Assembly (NCBI RefSeq): GCF_003208655.1
Contig: NZ_QKLU01000002.1
Coordinates: forward strand, 684,285 to 748,284
Reading direction: 5' to 3'
Length of the DNA stretch: 64,000 nucleotides
Source of the DNA: Pedobacter nutrimenti
GTDB taxonomy: Bacteria; Bacteroidota; Bacteroidia; Sphingobacteriales; Sphingobacteriaceae
Made by a program: the position numbers and the translations under genes. Under the pieces are notes generated by a model, which did no database searches, was not told the origin of the DNA, and was given only the letters and a program-made list of their open reading frames with translations. Positions 62,266 to 64,000 of this stretch are shown here, piece by piece (the first letter of the stretch is position 1; each line of letters begins with the position of its first letter).

Positions 62266-63363
62266 CTAACGGACTGTTTTTCTTCTGTTTTTTATATAAT
62301 CTTCAAAAATATATTCCCCAAGACCGTTCAGGGAGCTGTAAAAGGCCCTTCCCCCATTGACTTGCGTAAATTCCCTCACAAATTCCTGTAAATAAGGATC
62401 TTTTGCAATCATAAAAGTGGTAATGGGGATGTTCAGCCTTTTACACTGTGCGGCCATATTGAGGGTTTTGTTGATCACCTTTCGGTCCAGTCCCATGCTG
62501 TTTTTATAGTAACGGCCATTTTCTTTCAAACAGGTTGGCTTGCCATCGGTGATCATAAAAATCTGCTTGTTATGGGTTTTTCTGCGGCGCAACAGGTCTA
62601 CGGCAAGCTCCAACCCTGCATAAGTATTGGTATGGTAGGGGCCAACCTGCAAATAGGGCAGGTCTTTAACGGTAATGACCCAGGCATCATTGCCAAACAC
62701 CAGCAGGTCAAGGGTATCCTTAGGATAACGGGTTTTGATCAGTTCGGCCAGTGCCATGGCTACTTTTTTTGCGGGTGTAATGCGGTCCTCCCCATACAAA
62801 ATCATGGAATGGGAAATGTCAATCATCAGCACGGTAGAAGTGAGGGTCTTGTAGTCTTTCTCCTCTACCTCCAGGTCCCGTTCGGTCAGCGTGAAATTGT
62901 GGATCCCATGATTGACCTGTGCATTTTGAATGGAAGTGGTCATGTCAATCTGGTCCAGGCTGTCCCCAAAAGCAAACTCCCTGCGGTCTGCATTTTTTTC
63001 TTCCCCAATTCCCGAAACATTAGAATTGTGATTTCCTTTTCCCGATTTTTTCAGTTTCCCGAAGATCTCTTCCAGTGCGGACTGACGGATGGTTTGTTCT
63101 GTCTTTGCTGTGATCTCTATATCGCCGGTCTGGTTGTTTTCTTTGATGTAGCCTTTTTCTTTAAGCTCATCCATAAAATCGCCCATGGCATAGTCATTAT
63201 TGGTAAACTTGTATTGTTTATCCAATTCATTCATCCAGGAAAGTGCTTCGCCAGCATCCCCTGCTGTATAATTGAGCAATTGCGTGAATAGCTTCAGGAG
63301 TTCTTCAAAACCTCCTTTTGGCAATTCACCGGGTATAAAGTCTGAAAAATGGAAACCCCTCAT
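62266..63363 (-). CDS. VWA (MIDAS) domain protein, partner of the MoxR-like ATPase
   Basis: 365 residues. The N-terminal third is helical (ELLKLFTQLLNYTAGDAGEAL); the VWA domain from ~170 shows the metal-ion-dependent adhesion site DxSxS as MIDISHSM, the Thr in NTYAGLELA and the Asp in FMITDGKPT. No signal peptide, so cytoplasmic. MoxR/VWA pairs act as chaperones for metal insertion or complex assembly; the client is not evident here. First gene of a three-gene unit with the ATPase and the metallophosphoesterase. Confidence 0.9.
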   Translation of the reverse strand: MRGFHFSDFIPGELPKGGFEELLKLFTQLLNYTAGDAGEALSWMNELDKQYKFTNNDYAMGDFMDELKEKGYIKENNQTGDIEITAKTEQTIRQSALEEIFGKLKKSGKGNHNSNVSGIGEEKNADRREFAFGDSLDQIDMTTSIQNAQVNHGIHNFTLTERDLEVEEKDYKTLTSTVLMIDISHSMILYGEDRITPAKKVAMALAELIKTRYPKDTLDLLVFGNDAWVITVKDLPYLQVGPYHTNTYAGLELAVDLLRRRKTHNKQIFMITDGKPTCLKENGRYYKNSMGLDRKVINKTLNMAAQCKRLNIPITTFMIAKDPYLQEFVREFTQVNGGRAFYSSLNGLGEYIFEDYIKNRRKTVR

Positions 63364-63431
63364 ATCTTCTTATTAACGAATTACCGAAGGTAAAAGTTTG
63401 ATGCTGAACTATTTTAAGCCTGATGTCATAT

Positions 63432-64000
63432 TTAAGAATGGAAAAGGGCCGAAACCGTTGGGCTATAAGGCGGATTGGCACCAGGCTGTGAAGCCACATA
63501 AGCACCAACACTGCAGGCACGGTCCAGTATGGTTTCTATGGGGTAACCCTGCAGCATACTGCTGATATAGGTCGCCAGAAAAGAGTCTCCTGCACCCACT
63601 GTATCTGCCACAGTGGTTTTATAGCCCGGATGCCGGTATAAACGTCCTTGTTGCCAAACCATGGCTCCCTTGTCGCCCAGGGTAATGCAAATGGTTTGAA
63701 TGCCAAACAAAACAGAAAGCTGTTTGCAGCTTTGTTCAGTGCTGTTTGCAGCCAGTTGCAGGGCGGTATTCAGGTAGGCCAGTTCCTCCTCGTTAATTTT
63801 TAACAGATCTGCAGCCCCAAGCAGGTGCCCCAGGGTATCCAGCTGATAGAAAGGCGGCCGGAGGTTAATGTCCATCACATTGAATTTGCTGTGTTCCAGC
63901 AGCGCGTAAATTGTGGCGCGGCTAAGCTCATTTCGGCAGGTTAAGCTGCAGTACACAAATACATCGGCTTGTTTTACAGCCTGAATGTTTTGCGCATTGA
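63432..64000 (-). CDS. PfkB-family sugar kinase, N-terminal part outside the window
   Basis: The frame stays open to base 64000, so the start is beyond the window; the apparent GTG at 63956 is not the start. The visible 189 residues include a typical PfkB middle region (FNVMDINLRPPFYQ; ADLLKINEEELAYL), ITLGDKGAMVW, and the PfkB signature DTVGAGDSFLATYISSML with the catalytic Asp. It resembles fructokinases and ribokinases; the sugar cannot be named from this part. It is on the same strand as the VWA unit, 68 bases upstream of it. Confidence 0.9.
   Translation of the reverse strand, partial: NAQNIQAVKQADVFVYCSLTCRNELSRATIYALLEHSKFNVMDINLRPPFYQLDTLGHLLGAADLLKINEEELAYLNTALQLAANSTEQSCKQLSVLFGIQTICITLGDKGAMVWQQGRLYRHPGYKTTVADTVGAGDSFLATYISSMLQGYPIETILDRACSVGAYVASQPGANPPYSPTVSALFHS

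Noticed and set aside
63432..64000. Truncated PfkB kinase pseudogene
   Set aside because: The frame is open through the window edge; the missing N terminus is an effect of the window, not of the gene.

Overview
This window looks like chromosomal DNA of a Bacteroidota bacterium, most likely a Pedobacter-like member of the Sphingobacteriaceae. The evidence is a SusC/SusD pair with its own ECF sigma factor and FecR anti-sigma factor, a complete alternative complex III plus caa3-type oxidase cluster, many Bacteroidota-restricted families (DUF4251, DUF4286, DUF4302, SirB1-like), frequent type II signal peptides, and promoter boxes of the TAnnTTTG type. I saw no tRNA, rRNA, CRISPR array, insertion sequence or prophage. 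Coding density is very high and no gap exceeds 300 bases.

Layout. 1-5,000: a cut-off serine hydrolase of the beta-lactamase fold, then dnaG, a YraN nuclease-like protein and a lipoprotein glutaminyl cyclase. 5,011-10,794 (minus strand): DUF4251 protein, an M16 peptidase pair (one active, one without the zinc motif) and pgi. 10,999-15,753: M20 amidohydrolase, a small unknown protein, prfB with its programmed +1 frameshift, a SirB1-like protein and a methyltransferase. 15,860-23,170: a BlaI/BlaR1-type regulator pair with a readable operator/promoter, a BamA/TamA-like porin, an LTA-synthase-like phosphotransferase with a response regulator, and a deoxyhypusine-synthase-like protein.

23,422-39,927 is a 16.5 kb respiratory cluster: actABCDEF (menaquinol to cytochrome c), coxB-coxA, then heme A synthesis (ctaA, ctaB), two subunit III genes, subunit IV, an SCO-like protein lacking its copper cysteines, and a DUF420 protein with an EF-hand-like loop. 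An intrinsic terminator inside the cluster separates act-coxBA from the rest.

40,073-50,355 is an accessory nutrient-uptake locus: ECF sigma factor (with its own terminator), FecR anti-sigma factor, SusC with an STN signalling domain, SusD, an HExxH zinc metallohydrolase lipoprotein, a DUF4302 lipoprotein and an unrecognised lipoprotein. The sensing chain SusC to FecR to sigma and the surface hydrolase suggest induced capture of an oligomeric substrate, perhaps peptides.

50,536-64,000: a small CxxC membrane protein, DUF2461, an OmpA lipoprotein, rfbC, DUF4286, a TPR protein, an S9-fold lipoprotein that has lost all three catalytic residues and sits in front of a histidine kinase and response regulator, a metallophosphoesterase, a MoxR-like ATPase with its VWA partner, and a cut-off PfkB sugar kinase.

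The most interesting observations are the S9 pseudo-peptidase/two-component operon, the cysteine-free SCO protein, the lysine-less deoxyhypusine-synthase-like protein, a class of promoters whose -7 box lies 4-5 bases before the ATG (probable leaderless mRNAs), and the BlaI operator pair.
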